From Turritopsis dohrnii (Eukaryota > Cnidaria > Hydrozoa > Anthoathecata > Oceaniidae), in the NCBI GenBank assembly GCA_027922465.2, contig BQMF02000044.1:806001-870000 (forward strand): 64,000 bases of DNA, given 5' to 3'. Of this stretch, positions 20,970 through 31,252 are shown in pieces. The translations under genes were made by a program, and so were the position numbers. The notes under the pieces are model-generated. The model had not been told where the DNA came from and did no database searches. It saw only the letters and a program-made list of their open reading frames with translations. Positions within the stretch are counted from its first letter, which is position 1. Each line of letters opens with the position of its first letter.

Positions 20970-23169
20970 ATGCGCATGCGTATAATAAGATTCCGCATTT
21001 TCAGTGAAACTGAACGGACGTGGAAAGAGGACATTATGAATCAAAAGGGTCCAATATTAAGTTTTTCAAGATTTTGTCGCTTGTGGCTATCGGATTTTAG
21101 CCATGTCGTTATTCCACCTGTAAGTCTAAGCAAAAAAAATCATTTCTTATGCCAATTTATTTTTTCTTATGATATTTCTATCTTTACGCTTCATTTTTTC
21201 AGCGTGATCGTATGTCAAAATGTGAGGTGTGCACAACACTTCGTGAAGAACGATTATTATCTAAGGATAAATTGATGCGCACATACTTAGAAAAACTATT
21301 TGAAGATCATAATAACTTACAAAGGTAAAATGTTATGATTTCAGAGAATAGTTTTATTACTAGTTTTATTACTCATGCTGTTTATCTGGTTGGAATATTC
21401 TTATCCATAAATTGATGAATTTTCCATTGCTAAAACCCTCGCCTCGTTCCTAATCCTTGTAATTATTACGTAATTCACCATAATGACAGAAAATATTATC
21501 ACTTTTTGTTAATGATACAGACGTCACTATTATTGTAAAAGTAAACAAAGTGAAGGCTGGTGTGCGATGAATAAATTATGAATTTATGGTAGGAGTATTG
21601 TTACATAGGATAGGAGTTATTATTTCATTCAGAACTCATCGTTTGCGAAAACCTCAGTTTCTTTGTTTATTTCTTTTGACAACTTCTGAACATTTGTTTC
21701 GAAGATTATTGTTAGTCACATACCCACGAGCGATCGTGGGTATGGAAAACGTGGGCACGAAAAAAGCCGTCCATTTCATTGTTTTCATTAGAACATCCCA
21801 CCGAACAAAAACATTAAAAATCACTGCTGAAGGAGTACAATGAAAATACACTTCTACGCAATGATTATGATTTTGTTAAAAAAATGATTTAACACATTCA
21901 CTTGAATGACGTCAACGCTCAATACAAAAGAATTTTTTATACACTTTCATTGTTTCAGTAATTGATTTATAACAAGAGAGTTGATTTAAATTCATTGCTA
22001 AAAGATCAATTTTCTTGAACAAACAGATGCACCAGTTATTTTTTTCCTATTTCTCATTCATTCACGATCAAATCACGCTTACTCAGGAAATGAAACAATA
22101 CTTTAAGTTTACTTTAACATTTTCCTCATATTTCCGACATGTATTCATTCTTTATATTGAACAGCGAGATAAGTATTACAAACATCGAAGTAAAGCAAAA
22201 CAAAATCCAGGAAAGTACATGACTTTGATTTTAGACGGAATGGATCAAGCAAAACTGCTGTTGCCACAACTTTGCAAACTTAGCAAAGCTTATTCCGATG
22301 CTTGGAAAATTAAAACCCATCTTACTGGAGTGTTATTTTTTTTTATTTATTTTCTTTCTAATTTCATTAGGACTCAGAATTGCTAAAAGAAAGTTTACCG
22401 ATCTTGGTAGAAATAAACAAAAGTTGCCAAGATTTTGAAAGATTACGTGTTGATATGCCAAAGTATTACCGTGGTTCAGCTCTGTTCAATGACAAGGATA
22501 AGGAAGAACTGTCTGAGATCATAAATCCCAACAGTGTTTTAAGCAACCTGAATTACCACATTGGCTGCTTCCTGATTTATGCTTACGTAAACAAAGCATA
22601 ACACAATTACCAATGATGACTGAAATTCCACGTAGTAACGCTTTTACTTGTATAGTTCAAGAAATGAACGAAAGTTCTTTGCCAGAGGTCAGTCAAGCAC
22701 AGTTTTGAAATATTTTAAGAGAAGGTCAAGGAAAATGGTTACTTCAGATCCGTTTAGAGTGAACAAATAGCACTACTAATTAGCACTAATTCATTAGGAG
22801 CAACGATTTGTAACGTAGCTATAAATGATTTATGCTGGTAATATTTTCTTGATTTAGGTTTACAACGGTCCTTATCAATCTGAAAAGAATTTGGTCATTA
22901 GAGTTGAAGAAGTTGATGACCATTTAAAAGAGTTAAGGAACGGATCGATGGTGGCTGTGTTGTTAAAGGACAGTAAAACTTGGCCAGTAATTGGGGAAGT
23001 TCTGGACCAACAAAAAGATGAAATTCATCTTCATTATTATAAGGGCGGCTATCGGAAGAAATGGGAACCACATATGGTCTATGATAAGCGCAACAGAAAA
23101 TCAATTCCATGGACTCAGTGGTTGCCTAAGTCATGCATTATTTTAAGTGACTTTACTCTAGACAGATGA
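20970..23169 (+). pseudogene. Multi-exon remnant of a DGMDQAK-motif family gene (DUF7869-like)
   Basis: Plus-strand exon-like blocks in order are: one ending at 21,119 (FSRFCRLWLSDF to the donor GTAAGT); 21,203-21,325 (RDRMSKCEVCTTLREERLL) after a TTTTTCAG acceptor; about 22,165-22,330 (YYKHRSKAKQNPGKYM and LILDGMDQAK); about 22,372-22,601 (SELLKESLPILVEINKS); and 22,859-23,169, which starts VYNGPYQSE and contains VAVLLKDSKTWPVIGEVL and WTQWLPKSCIIL, a Tudor/chromo-like tail. This order matches a large family common in cnidarians and molluscs whose core carries an (I/L)DGMDQAK motif; I believe this is Pfam DUF7869, from memory. Phases do not all match and a stop occurs at about 22,599, so the gene is probably dead or missing exons. 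Function unknown. Confidence 0.55.
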
Positions 23170-23192
23170 CAGATGACAGATGACAGATGACA
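23160..23192. repeat. (ACAGATG)n short tandem repeat
   Basis: Four to five copies of a 7-bp unit at the 3' end of the preceding gene remnant, overlapping its stop codon. Confidence 0.85.
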
Positions 23193-23324
23193 GCAAATTA
23201 ACGTCGCAACAAGCAAAATTTTTGAAGTACAAATACCAGCAACTTCTCAATAACCAAACGAATGCTATAGAATTTTGTATAGAGGAGTAATGTCGATATC
23301 AATACCGATATTTCCATTTTTTTC

Positions 23325-23468
23325 TCACAAAAATCAGTAAAGATCGATTTTTCCATTTTTTTCAAAAAAAAAACGATTATAATTACTGATTTTTCATTTT
23401 TCACAAAAATCAGTAATTACTGATTTTTCACTTTTCACAAAAATCAGTAATTACTGATTTTTCATCTT
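23325..23468. repeat. Palindromic AAAAATCAGTAATTACTGATTTTT minisatellite
   Basis: Repeated words CAAAAATCAGTAA and TTACTGATTTTTCA alternate several times, so each unit is self-complementary. Non-coding. Confidence 0.7.
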
Positions 23469-23469
23469 T

Positions 23470-24319
23470 ACACTAAAAAAACAGTATTAATCGATAATAC
23501 TTTCGAAAGAATTTCCATTTTTGATATATCCTGATAAAATGTTCTTGTATTCATTGATTTTTAAGGTGATCAGTGAGAAAAAGCGTACTTTAGTAAAATT
23601 TGATGTGTTATTACTTTTTATATAACTTAGAAATCAAACATCCATATTTCCTAACAAGATTTTACTTATTTTTATCTTCTTCGATTTTTAACTGATATTA
23701 ATTTCATCAATCGCCTGTATTTTGAGACGCAGCTTTACAAAGTTAGTAAATTTGAAGTCTATACCGAATAAGAAATTACCAGTTGTTATATGTAAGTACA
23801 GTAAAAATAAAGAACCTCAGAACGTGACACAACAGCTTGAAACAAAATTAGTAACACAGATCTATTTTTTCATCGAATTTCGAATTTTTTTAGTAGTAAA
23901 ATCAAAGAAAAGGCCAAATTACACATTTGATTGCCACACTGTTTTATGTACCTATCCTTGCTATGATTAAACTGTGAAAGTATCAAATTTTGAATGGAAG
24001 TACTTTGGATTGTATTTTGGCCAGGGTGATAGTCACTTTTCAGTACATTTGCTCCTTTTTTGTTGGTTACTATGGCAACGGGCAGCCATTTTGAATTTCA
24101 GAAGTATTTTTACACTGAGAATTTTATGCCTAAAGAGGAAGAATAATAAAATTCATTCAATTTCGTGTTTGAAAATTTGAGGGGTGTAGCCCTTTAAAAA
24201 CATTCATGAAACGTTCATGACGGAAAACTTGTCTGACTTTATGGACATTTAAAAAGTAATTGGTTTTTTAATAATTTAATAATTTAATATCAATTGAGTA
24301 GTATAAAAAAAAAACTTTT
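23470..24319. other. No supported gene
   Basis: An 82-residue open frame at 23,722-23,970 has no recognisable domain and ordinary AT-rich composition. Nothing else is supported. Confidence 0.35.
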
Positions 24320-25300
24320 GCGTTTATTTATTGGATTTCTGCGAAAGCAAGAAATACCTAACAACCGGCTTTGGTTTTTCTTTTTCATACTGTCCAAACC
24401 TAGCGGTTTTTTGAAATTTCGTGCGTGCATTTACATGAAACCAAAGCCCCGTGCATTGCATGTCAGCGAAAGATTTACAAAAGTTTCTTTGATCACTATT
24501 AAATGGATTTTAAAGAAGATATACATATTTTAAGGTGAAAACAGAAAATATATAGAAGAAACTTATAATTATCTTGGACTGTGATCATTCTTTTCTAACT
24601 AAAAAGAAGTTCTCAACGTTTTGTAAACAGAAGAGTCAAAAGAGCTAATTAAGGTAGAAAGTACGTTTTCTTTGATATTTATCACTTAATTGATGAAGGA
24701 ATAGATATTAATCAAATAGGTCTACATAAAACTGGGACTTTTAGTTACTTATGGTACTGATTCAATCAATGTACTTTGGCACTTGAAAATAGATATGTTT
24801 TTCGTGTCAGTAAAGCACAGCAGACTTTCTTATTACTATCTACGCTTGTTAGCTATTCTGTCTTTGAACATTCTGTCTTTGAACATCAGGTTTTCAAAAA
24901 TCGAGTTAAAAAAAAGGAAGTTATCTGTTCGAATTCATTTTCGGTTTCAAGAAATTATAATTCAAACCTAGGAGGATTTCTATCCTCCTAGTTCAAACAT
25001 ACATGTGTTTTTCGAAGAAACGAGTTTTTTTTCTACATAAGCTCTTATAAAAAAAACGTACGTTATAAACAGCTCATGCATGTATAATTCTTTTGTCTAA
25101 TAAATTAAATTGCTGGTGTGCTACAATTAGACCCTATTTACACGAGTTAGTAATTTTAAACATTTTATCGTTTATGCCTGTTTTCCAGCAGTAAGATATT
25201 TCAAGAAATAACGTTTACAGAACTTTCAAGAACTTTAAGTAAAATTTAGAAAGTATTCTTGTGGCAAGCACTTTTGCTGTTACCGTTTTGCGCCATCTGG
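24320..25300 (+). repeat. Dispersed repeat, copy 1
   Basis: 24,662-25,300 is closely similar to 37,214-37,835 in the same orientation (landmarks AATTGATGAAGGAAT, AAATAGGTCTACATAAAACT and CAGCTCATGCATGTATAATT). Its 5' part (about 24,320-24,640) is matched, reverse-complemented and more diverged, at about 54,640-54,800. A shorter internal match (AGCAAGAAATAC, ACCGGCTTTGG, AAACCTAGCGG) recurs at 25,468-25,540. The class is unknown. Confidence 0.65.
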
Positions 25301-25328
25301 GTCTTGTTTATATCTATACAGACGTTCA

Positions 25329-25403
25329 TGGCTTCCGTGAAACAGTTGGTTAGTATAGTCAACTGTTTACCGAAGGGTCGGTGGTTCGACCCCATGTAGA
25401 TGT
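25329..25403 (+). tRNA. tRNA-Asn(GTT)-like sequence, probable pseudogene or SINE head
   Basis: Contains an A-box-like GTTGGTTAGTATAG, an anticodon arm AACTGTTTACCG with GTT, and a strong B box GGTGGTTCGACCCC. The acceptor ends pair poorly, so a functional tRNA is unlikely. It is followed by sequence that also follows the next tRNA-like unit, 231 bp away, indicating a tandem duplication. Confidence 0.5.
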
Positions 25404-25558
25404 TCTGAAGTCTTTTTCGAATTTTTAAATATGTCATAAAATATTTCGATTTTGGATTTTTGCAAAAGCAAGAAATACATTACAACCGGCTTTGGTTTTT
25501 CTCCTCCGTTTTTTTGTTACTGTCTAAACCTAGCGGTTTTCACATTATAGATACATGT

Positions 25559-25632
25559 AGTTCTGTGGCGCAGTTGGCTAGTTACTCGGCTGTTAACCAA
25601 AAAGGTCGGTGGTTTGAATCCACTTAGATCGA
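25559..25632 (+). tRNA. tRNA-Asn(GTT)-like sequence, degenerate
   Basis: TCTGTGGCGCAGTTGGCTAG, CGGCTGTTAACC and GGTCGGTGGTTTGAATCCAC follow the order of a eukaryotic tRNA-Asn (GTT anticodon). The acceptor arm is degenerate. Sequence after it (GTCGAATTT, AAATGTCATAA) is shared with the unit at 25,329. Confidence 0.55.
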
Positions 25633-25639
25633 CATTTTT

Positions 25640-26100
25640 TTGTCGAATTTCATAAATGTCATAACATTTTTCATTTTTCATGCTTCAACAGATTTTGCAG
25701 AAATCTTTTTCTGCCTATTGCTTATGGCTAACTGACAATGAAATTGAGTAGTAATCTTATAACCGCAAATAACCACATAAAACGATTAAATTCGCTTAAT
25801 GCCTGCAAGGAACTTAATTAATCAAATTAATCAATCTGTAAAATAAGATCTTGACAGATAGAAAAATTGAAATGAGATCTGTCCAAATCATGAAAATCAC
25901 GATATCATGAAAAACGAATGCTAAAAACATGTAGCTAGTAGCACTACATTCCATTGTATCTATTTTCGTTTTATTTGCGGAAATCCGGAAATACAAATTG
26001 CATTGATGATCACAATGCATATATATTTCGCCACATAATGCCAGTCTACAGATTTCATTTTACTATAGCACTGCAATAGGAAAAAGAAAGAAGAAAAAAG
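25640..26100. other. Upstream region of small-gene copy 1
   Basis: No gene seen. The last ~40 bases before 26,130 (AGAAGAAAAAAGAAGGTTGT and on) resemble the leader of the copy at 57,396. Confidence 0.4.
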
Positions 26101-26129
26101 AAGGTTGTAAAAGGTTCGATTGTGGCGAA

Positions 26130-26408
26130 ATGTCTAATTCCTTCAAAGAAACCACACAAGATGAAGTCGGATTTTATTACAAAGATCATAGGGAGAGATT
26201 TGCTTATTGTATCAGAAGCTTTGACATTCCACGATACATGATAGGACAGATAGTTTTTAACAGAGAAGATGATGATGGTATTGAATACTATATCGTCAAC
26301 CGTCAAGTGAGCACGAAAGAAAGATGTATCATACGAGAAAACGCCTATGATGGAGATATTCATTACGCACTCACCACAGATTTTAAAACAGAACGAAACA
26401 GCATTTAA
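26130..26408 (+). CDS. Small unrecognised protein family, copy 1 (intact)
   Basis: A 92-residue intronless frame starting ATGTCTAAT. The family consensus visible here is KETTQDEVG-x-YY-x-DH, RERFAYCIRSFDIPR, a QIVFNRE segment with an acidic DDDGIEYY, IVNRQV, RCIIREN and DIHYALTTD near the end. It is charged, without signal peptide or membrane segment. The Cys in FAYC and the one in RC-x-IREN are kept in most copies. The start is supported because the ATG context and leader are shared with other copies. I do not recognise the family. Confidence 0.7.
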   Translation: MSNSFKETTQDEVGFYYKDHRERFAYCIRSFDIPRYMIGQIVFNREDDDGIEYYIVNRQVSTKERCIIRENAYDGDIHYALTTDFKTERNSI

Positions 26409-26419
26409 TTGTTTGAGAC

Positions 26420-27120
26420 ATTTGCATAGTTGTAGCCATAACTTTCATGAACCAATTAAGCAATACACTTCAAAACTACCTAATCGTAAATAATTGTCAT
26501 AGCCTTTTATATAATGTCTCTAATTTCACCCATCGCAGCGTATTGCTTTATGAAACTCGATGGAAAGATTCGTTATACACCCACTTCAAATTTAAAAATT
26601 AGAAAACAAGAATAATGAGGCCATGAACTATTCAAATCCAGCATTTAAAAAACATTTCTCATTCTGATGTAACACTGAACACTTAACCTCCTTCACAGGA
26701 CCCTCATTGATAACATACCTTAACTGAAGAGGCTATCCTTGGTAAACATTCGTAAATAATAATAATAATAATAATAATAATACATGCACCATTTATTCAT
26801 TCTTTATAAATTCTAATAGAAAATAGCAGAAATAATTACAAGTTTCGTATGTTGTCCATGTATTCCATTATTTTAGGCAATACATACCCATAGAGTCTCA
26901 CAAAAATGTTTGAAAGAACGAGATATTTACTCAATTACTCTCGGATAAAAACTTCTAGAACCTCGATGCCAAAATGGGTGCCCAGCCTGACTCAATTAAC
27001 AAACTGAACCTGTTCTAATGGAAACCAATAGGAGCTGAAAAGGAAATTTACAGACTGTATCAGACTGTGGCAGAATCTGTCAAGAATTCAAAGAGGAAGT
27101 CAACACAAAAATAATATTTC
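26420..27120. repeat. Spacer with (AAT)n and a duplicated segment
   Basis: An AAT microsatellite lies at about 26,756-26,781. A segment at about 26,970-27,060 (GAACCTGTTCTAATGGAAACC) is related to the 39,935 and 41,565 repeats. No gene supported. Confidence 0.5.
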
Positions 27121-27500
27121 AAAATATTTTCCTAGTTAGAAAAAACATAAACAAGATTAGCAAAAATGTGACTATGTATTTCCCCCAAAGTTGCAAACAT
27201 TTTATCAATTATTGTGTGTACATTGATAACCCACAAGAAAAATGTATCATCAAACAATTACAATGGTATAACTACCATCAACCTGAAACTCAGATAAAAA
27301 TGTTGCCCATACTGATCAGGGTAAATCTAATATGACTATTTATTTGATTATACACTAAATTATTTTTAACCTATTATGAAATGAAGATGTTCACGGTCGA
27401 ATGTAAAAGTTTCTCTCACAATTCTTGCGGATGAGTTAAAAATGACCCAGAAGTAACTATGGACATTAAAAATTATAAGACCTAAGTGCGACTAATATTT
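27120..27500 (+). repeat. Dispersed repeat related to the interior of the 16,003 element
   Basis: Landmarks ATTATTGTGTGTACAT, AAGAAAAATGTATCAT, ACTACCATCAACCTGA, ACCTATTATGAAATGAAGATG and AATTATAAG appear in the same order as in 16,960-17,450. Divergence is substantial. It lacks the CCCAGCAGG ends here. Confidence 0.55.
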
Positions 27501-27649
27501 CCCCTCAAGTAACTTAATATTTCTTTGGCAGAACCCATCAATAACTGCATCAATGTGTAAGGCAAGTTCTTCATAATAAACATATGATCTGACAAGTTTC
27601 CTATGCTTTTTACCATAAAATCGCGGGAAACAATGTAATTCCACAGATC

Positions 27650-27973
27650 ACTTTTTTTTTTTTTAAATTTATTTTACCGAGGCTAGAATTGCAGTGAACT
27701 CACTGATGTGGGCCTCCACCGGAAATGAATACCTCAGATTTTAAGGGAGAGAACTTGCACATACTAGACTGATAGGTGATTGTGGTCTTATGAAATTTTT
27801 GTCACTCCTTCATTCATATCATACACAAATTCATACAGCTTTCTACTGCATATGTTATCATTTTTAAGTGATGATATCACATTAGCATTTTAGAGTGCCG
27901 GGGTTTGAACCACTAACAACTATCACTCTTGTATTACAAATCCACCGTCTTACCAAGTGAGCTATACACCCCC
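27650..27973 (-). mobile_element. tRNA-derived SINE, minus strand
   Basis: On the minus strand the head (27,973 to about 27,893) reads as a tRNA: GTGTATAGCTCACTTGG (A box region), an anticodon loop resembling TGT, and GTGGTTCAAACCCC (B box). A body of about 230 bp follows and ends in a T-run on the plus strand (about 27,652-27,664), the A-tail. The tail-proximal body (TTTACCGAGGCTAG) resembles that of the SINE at 36,328. Confidence 0.6.
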
Positions 27974-28071
27974 TTTAGTTGCTTTTTATAACCATCATAT
28001 AATTAAATTTTTATACAGGCTTGCAGAAGTAGAAAAGAAAATTGTCGAACCTAATTTGAATACTAAAGTAT

Positions 28072-28708
28072 GTATACTTTGGGGAAGACATATAAGCAAA
28101 TAAGCAAATAAGCAAATAAGCAAATAAGCAAATGACTATCAAAATGAATCAAAAATCATCATATCATTGTTATCTACAAAAACAAAACATCAGTGACCGT
28201 GACATAATTTATAGATGTTGATATCGTTCTTTTTCTGCTTTTCGTGCGTCCGTTCAAAATTTTACAGAATGTTTAGGACAACTGTGAACTAAAACAATTT
28301 ATTTCCATCATTTAACGTTTTATCTCTTGAACTCTTGAGCTTTCAACTTAAAGCTAGCAGAAAGCAAACACTTTCCACTACCCAATTGTACTGACTGAAA
28401 AAAAAGACGTACTACTTCACTGAAGACTAGCCTTTATTCTTAACTACCTTGGCTAGGGCAAAGTTCAATACTGAACTGCGGCTATAAAAATGAACGGAGA
28501 AGAAGAAAGAGAAGAAGATGAAGAAAAAGAAAGAAAGCAGTCGATTATAAAGAGCCATCCAGGATTGACAAAAATAAGTGGTGCTTTTGTGTAGTCAACG
28601 TAAGGCATGCTGAAAACTTCTGTTGTCGTGAAACTAATGAAGTTCCTGTTAACTTCTTTGCAGGCAGACATAATCAGCTATAAAATACTGATTACATGTA
28701 CTTTCAAC
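28072..28708 (+). repeat. Copy B of the ~640-bp direct repeat
   Basis: Same orientation as 161-783. It contains (GCAAATAA)n at about 28,095-28,130 and a GAAGAAGAAAGAGAAGAAG purine run. The match ends abruptly near TTACATGTACTTTCA. Confidence 0.75.
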
Positions 28709-28840
28709 GTAAAAATTTAGAACATTACAATACACACCTGACGGATAGATATTTCAGACGGGTCTATGAAAAGAATGTACAATTCTTTTGTAGGCAAATT
28801 TGATTTCAACATGACCCTCCATATTTGATTGACTGCTTAA

Positions 28841-29035
28841 CTCATTCGCTGCCGGAAGCCACACAGTCTGTGGCGCAACAACGCGGTGAAATAACGCGAA
28901 GGCACAGACAGTGGCCTTCACCATACCAACAAAAAATGAATAAATAAAGCTAACTAGCTGTTTTTTTAAGTTTTAATTTTGTTTACATGAAAAATGTGTC
29001 TGGTTTTTCGTATTTTATGCCCGGAAGCCAATGAG
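28841..29035. mobile_element. TTAA-flanked short inverted-repeat element
   Basis: CTCATTCGCTGCCGGAAGCC at the left and CCGGAAGCCAATGAG at the right, flanked by TTAA on each side (28,837-28,840 and 29,036-29,039). A TTAA target suggests piggyBac-type mobilisation. 195 bp, non-coding. Confidence 0.5.
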
Positions 29036-29558
29036 TTAAGACTGACTTGCAATATTTTTTGAATAAAGCATTGCAAACATAACGGATACTTTAAGAAAAC
29101 GCCTCAGAAAACACTCTAATGTGTCGTTTTACGTAGACATAAGTGATGAAATGTAAACAAAATAAAAAATACTTTACGTCGATAGCCTTTTTGCAGACAA
29201 TCTTACAGAAAAACAAAAACAAAGTACCCATTATAAAAACAATGGTTTTGAAGATTAAATGAAGGCTATCTTATAAACTGATTTGGCCTATGATCAAAGT
29301 AAACAAATTAAAAACACAATGGAATGCATAATGTTCTTGACACCATAATATCTGTCTTTGCTTGCTGTATTTGTTATTTTTGGTTACTGTGTAATAAACA
29401 GTTTTAGGAACTTATGTGTTCATTTGATAATAGTTGTCCAGATGCTTACAAAATGTCTACGTTTTCCAAGGAAACGACACAAGATGAGCTCGGATTATCT
29501 TTAACATTGCACGAAATATGACACAGATCGTTTTTAAAAGGGAAGATGATATTGCATA

Positions 29559-30121
29559 CACGTTTTTTTTTTATAAGGAACCTTTGTGGTGGGGCTGAGG
29601 CTGAAGTTCCATATTTTTTTAAAGAGTTTGAGCCTCACAGTTCCTTAATTAGTTCCTTATTTTCTTGAAGATAAGGATATCGATAGAGATTATCAAGATG
29701 AGCTTGTGGGTAAACGCGTCAAAGGACATTACGAAAATGGTTGGTTTTATGGAACTATTGACTATTTCAACAAGGTCTTAGAAGAATATAAAGTCACATA
29801 CACTGACAACACCACAGACTTTATCCGTAAAGCTGATATAGACGACATTGATTTAATTCTTTGCAACTGACCATTGATAATTTGCGTTGTAGCTACATTA
29901 TTTATAAACTTGCAAACTACTTCAGTTTGCAGCCTTTTTGGTATAGATTTTCTTGTGTTTAGTTTTTATTAGTTTCATTAATATAAAAAAGAAAGTTCTT
30001 TAGTGTTTCTTATATTTGAACTCTTATTTCAGCCTGGTTAGTTCCTTAAGAATTCCTTATTTTTAGAGACTTTTTCAGCCTCAAGTTCCTTATAAAGGTG
30101 TTCCTTATAAAAAAAAACGTG
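29559..30121. mobile_element. CACGTTTTTTTT-end MITE, copy 2, carrying a coding segment
   Basis: Ends CACGTTTTTTTTTT and AAAAAAAAACGTG, flanked by TA (29,557-29,558 and 30,122-30,123). The arms repeat GAGCCT..GTTCCTTA in both orientations, as in 7,939-8,356. The middle holds a Tudor-like open frame (29,649-29,870). The insertion site lies in small-gene copy 2. Confidence 0.75.
29649..29870 (+). CDS. Tudor-like domain segment inside a MITE (no start codon)
   Basis: A 73-codon open frame without ATG ends at TGA 29,868-29,870. It reads DELVGKRVKGHYENGWFYG, TIDYFNKVLEEYKVTY, then TDFIRKADIDDIDLILCN. The pattern GKRV..W+.G.I..+N....Y.V.Y.D...D+I is that of Tudor/chromo-barrel-like domains found at the ends of transposon-linked proteins. 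It may be a final exon of the autonomous parent element or a captured host exon. No splice acceptor is convincing. Uninterrupted despite being inside a short element. Confidence 0.5.
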   Translation, partial: LVPYFLEDKDIDRDYQDELVGKRVKGHYENGWFYGTIDYFNKVLEEYKVTYTDNTTDFIRKADIDDIDLILCN

Positions 30122-30248
30122 TACTAGCTATATTGTTAACCGTCAAATGATTTGGACACCAAGATGTGTTATAGAAGAGAACAAATGAAATAGAGAGAGT
30201 CATTATGCACTCACCACAGATTTGAGAAATGGACAAAATAGCTTTTAA

Positions 30249-30759
30249 CTGTTAAATACATTTCTTTATTTGCATCCATAATTTTGATAAAGCAATGAAA
30301 CAAATTTGGTAAATTACTTATCTTATCGACTTATAATATGTAATTTTCAACTAAAATACAGTGTGTATCAAAATGTCTTATCCACCAACTTTCAAGGCGT
30401 ATATCTCATTACATGTCCGATAAAAGATTGTGAATTTTATATCACAAGAAAGAGCTTTTCATGCTCTATCCGTTAATATAAAATGTTTGCCAAAATATTT
30501 GTTCTTCGAAAAGATATTGAAGAAAAACTCAACGATTTGGTTCATTAAATTCTTAAAAGTCAATTAACTCATTCAACAATGAAGGCCATTTGCAAACACA
30601 ATAAAAAAATTAAAAATCATCACACTTTAAAACATTTTTTTTTACCGATAACCTTATCCTTAATGACCTTAAATACCGATAACCTTAATCCAATAATACT
30701 TAACATAAAAAACAAACAATACTTAACATAAAAAACAAACCGCTTATTTGTTATCTGCT
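30249..30759. other. No gene seen
   Basis: AT-rich, with a short duplicated word (AATACTTAACATAAAAAACA) at about 30,696-30,740. Nothing else. Confidence 0.4.
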
Positions 30760-30761
30760 TA

Positions 30762-31250
30762 CCGTAATGCTTCGATTGGACGCCCGGGGTGTTTATTAAA
30801 TTTTTTGAATTTTTAGGGGGACGTCTATTCGAGGGGGGCGTTTAAAAGAGGGGGGCGTCTATTGAATTTTTGTGAAACTCTTCTTTTTCGTAAATATAAA
30901 CTAAATATAAACATCGATAAAAAATATACAAAATTAAACTTCAAGATCATCGTCAATAAAGACAAAGTTTCCAACTGTTAGTTTAAAATTTAAAAAGAAA
31001 GGCGTCTATCGCAAATTTCCATATTTTTATACAAAATGAAAACATTGAGGCTGAAACAATGCAATGTAGTAGTTCTACATGCCTTAATTAGTGTGTCTCT
31101 AATAAACGCCCCTCTCTAGAGAGGGGCGTCTATTCGAGGGGGCGTCTAATAGAGGGGGGCGTTTATTTAAAAATCTCCTGAAAAGGGGGGGGGGGCGTCT
31201 ATTCGAGGGGGACGTTTAAAAGAAGGGGGCGTTTAATCGATGCATTACGG
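30762..31250. mobile_element. CCGTAATGC-end MITE
   Basis: Begins CCGTAATGCTTCGATTGGAC and ends GTTTAATCGATGCATTACGG, flanked by TA (30,760-30,761 and 31,251-31,252). GGGGGCGT(C/T)TA blocks repeat on both arms. It is distantly like the CCGTATTC-end family in end sequence and style. Confidence 0.7.
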
Positions 31251-31252
31251 TA

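Larger units (their letters stand above)
29453..30248 (+). pseudogene. Small protein family, copy 2, interrupted by a MITE
   Basis: Starts ATGTCTACG and encodes FSKETTQDELGLS. It then shows deletion and a stop, but resumes with MTQIVFKREDDIA up to 29,558. After the 563-bp MITE (29,559-30,121) the match resumes with IVNRQM, RCVI and, after another lesion, HYALTTDL to a stop at 30,246-30,248. The leader (TTACTGTGTAATAAACAGTTT) resembles that of the copy at 42,441. Clearly dead. Confidence 0.75.
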
